Below, piece by piece: positions 63,756-64,000 of a stretch of 64,000 nucleotides of DNA. Below the pieces are notes generated by a model that saw only the letters and a program-made list of their open reading frames with translations, was not told the origin of the DNA and did no database searches. This DNA is from Spironucleus salmonicida (lineage: Eukaryota > Fornicata > Diplomonadida > Hexamitidae). Made by a program: the position numbers and the translations under genes. The stretch lies in NCBI GenBank assembly GCA_000497125.2, contig CM035320.1:256001-320000 (forward strand), in the 5' to 3' direction. Each line of letters begins with the position of its first letter. Position 1 is the first letter of the stretch.

Positions 63756-64000
63756 TCAATCTAGTCCATTCAGATTGCTAATAAACCCAATATTAACTGT
63801 CTAATCCATCGCACCCCATCCAATTAAACCTTATTTTTCTCTATTCCAGCTGATACTTTGCACTGTCTAACTTGTAACAACGGCTTCTGCGCATAACTTA
63901 ACATTTCCACCTACACCAACTTCCCCCTTATCAGTTTTTCTAACTCTTTCTTTAGGATAATTATACTTACACAAACCAATTTTGCTACCGGCAGTTGCTA
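63756..64000 (-). CDS. C-terminal end of a WD40-like or beta-propeller protein (partial)
   Basis: A minus-strand frame enters from the right edge and ends at TGA 63756-63758, giving about 81 residues. The piece VTSQTVQSISWNREKQGLIG, followed by WGAMDQTVNIGFIS, has the spacing of a last WD40 blade; upstream is a GEVGVGGNVKLCAEAV strand-rich segment. The rest lies outside the window. A plus-strand frame opposite is open but has poor composition. Confidence 0.55.

Overview
The window reads as nuclear DNA of a very AT-rich, gene-dense protist that uses the 'ciliate/hexamitid' genetic code. TAA and TAG occur inside almost every gene, often next to conserved motifs, and must be read as glutamine; TGA is the only stop. 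I read about 50 protein genes this way. Most are invisible or cut into pieces under the standard code. None needs an intron, and convergent genes sit 0-19 bases apart. That compactness, together with flagellar and endomembrane genes, points to a hexamitid diplomonad (Hexamita/Spironucleus/Trepomonas group). A ciliate or oxymonad with the same code is less likely, since both are usually intron-rich. I saw no rRNA, tRNA, CRISPR or bacterial operon signal. Coordinates below were checked for frame by hand; functions rest on motif recognition, not on database searches.

Layout. 1-11.5 kb: tail of a membrane protein, coiled-coil genes, a CHY-zinc-finger/RING E3 ligase broken at a run of ten Gs, an LRR-PP2C fusion phosphatase, then about 3.4 kb of AT-rich DNA with decayed coding remnants. 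12-16.8 kb: a 1,573-residue coiled-coil protein built on near-identical 774-bp repeats. 17-29 kb: EF-hand protein, VAP-like tail-anchored protein, zinc-binding proteins, VID27-like protein, Rab GDI, SGT1, a RING protein and a helical-repeat protein. 29-36 kb: a 1,466-residue protein with 26 copies of a 19-residue repeat, disordered proteins and a Spec3/Stum-like membrane protein. 36-50 kb: small unknowns, a CCDC96/CCDC113-like axonemal coiled coil, a 1,688-residue unknown coiled coil, LCMT1, and a pseudokinase-kinase fusion. 50-64 kb: an SMARCAL1-like SNF2 helicase, a GC-rich island, Myb-like genes, an ankyrin protein, a class-3 lipase, and a MAP3K-type kinase with a helical-repeat tail.

The most novel signal is a three-member local family of small single-pass membrane proteins (46481-46924, 47915-48256, 52617-53063). 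They share an exact N-terminal C-x3-C-x3-C-x8-C pattern before the membrane segment. One member lies in a strikingly GC-rich island, yet still uses TAG as a sense codon inside the motif.

Themes. Signalling: two kinases, a PP2C, and LCMT1, which methylates PP2A. Ubiquitin/chaperone: two RING proteins and SGT1. Vesicle traffic: GDI, VAP-like, VID27. Flagellum: CCDC96/113. Chromatin/DNA: SNF2 and Myb-like. The many unknown coiled-coil proteins fit a cytoskeleton-rich flagellate.
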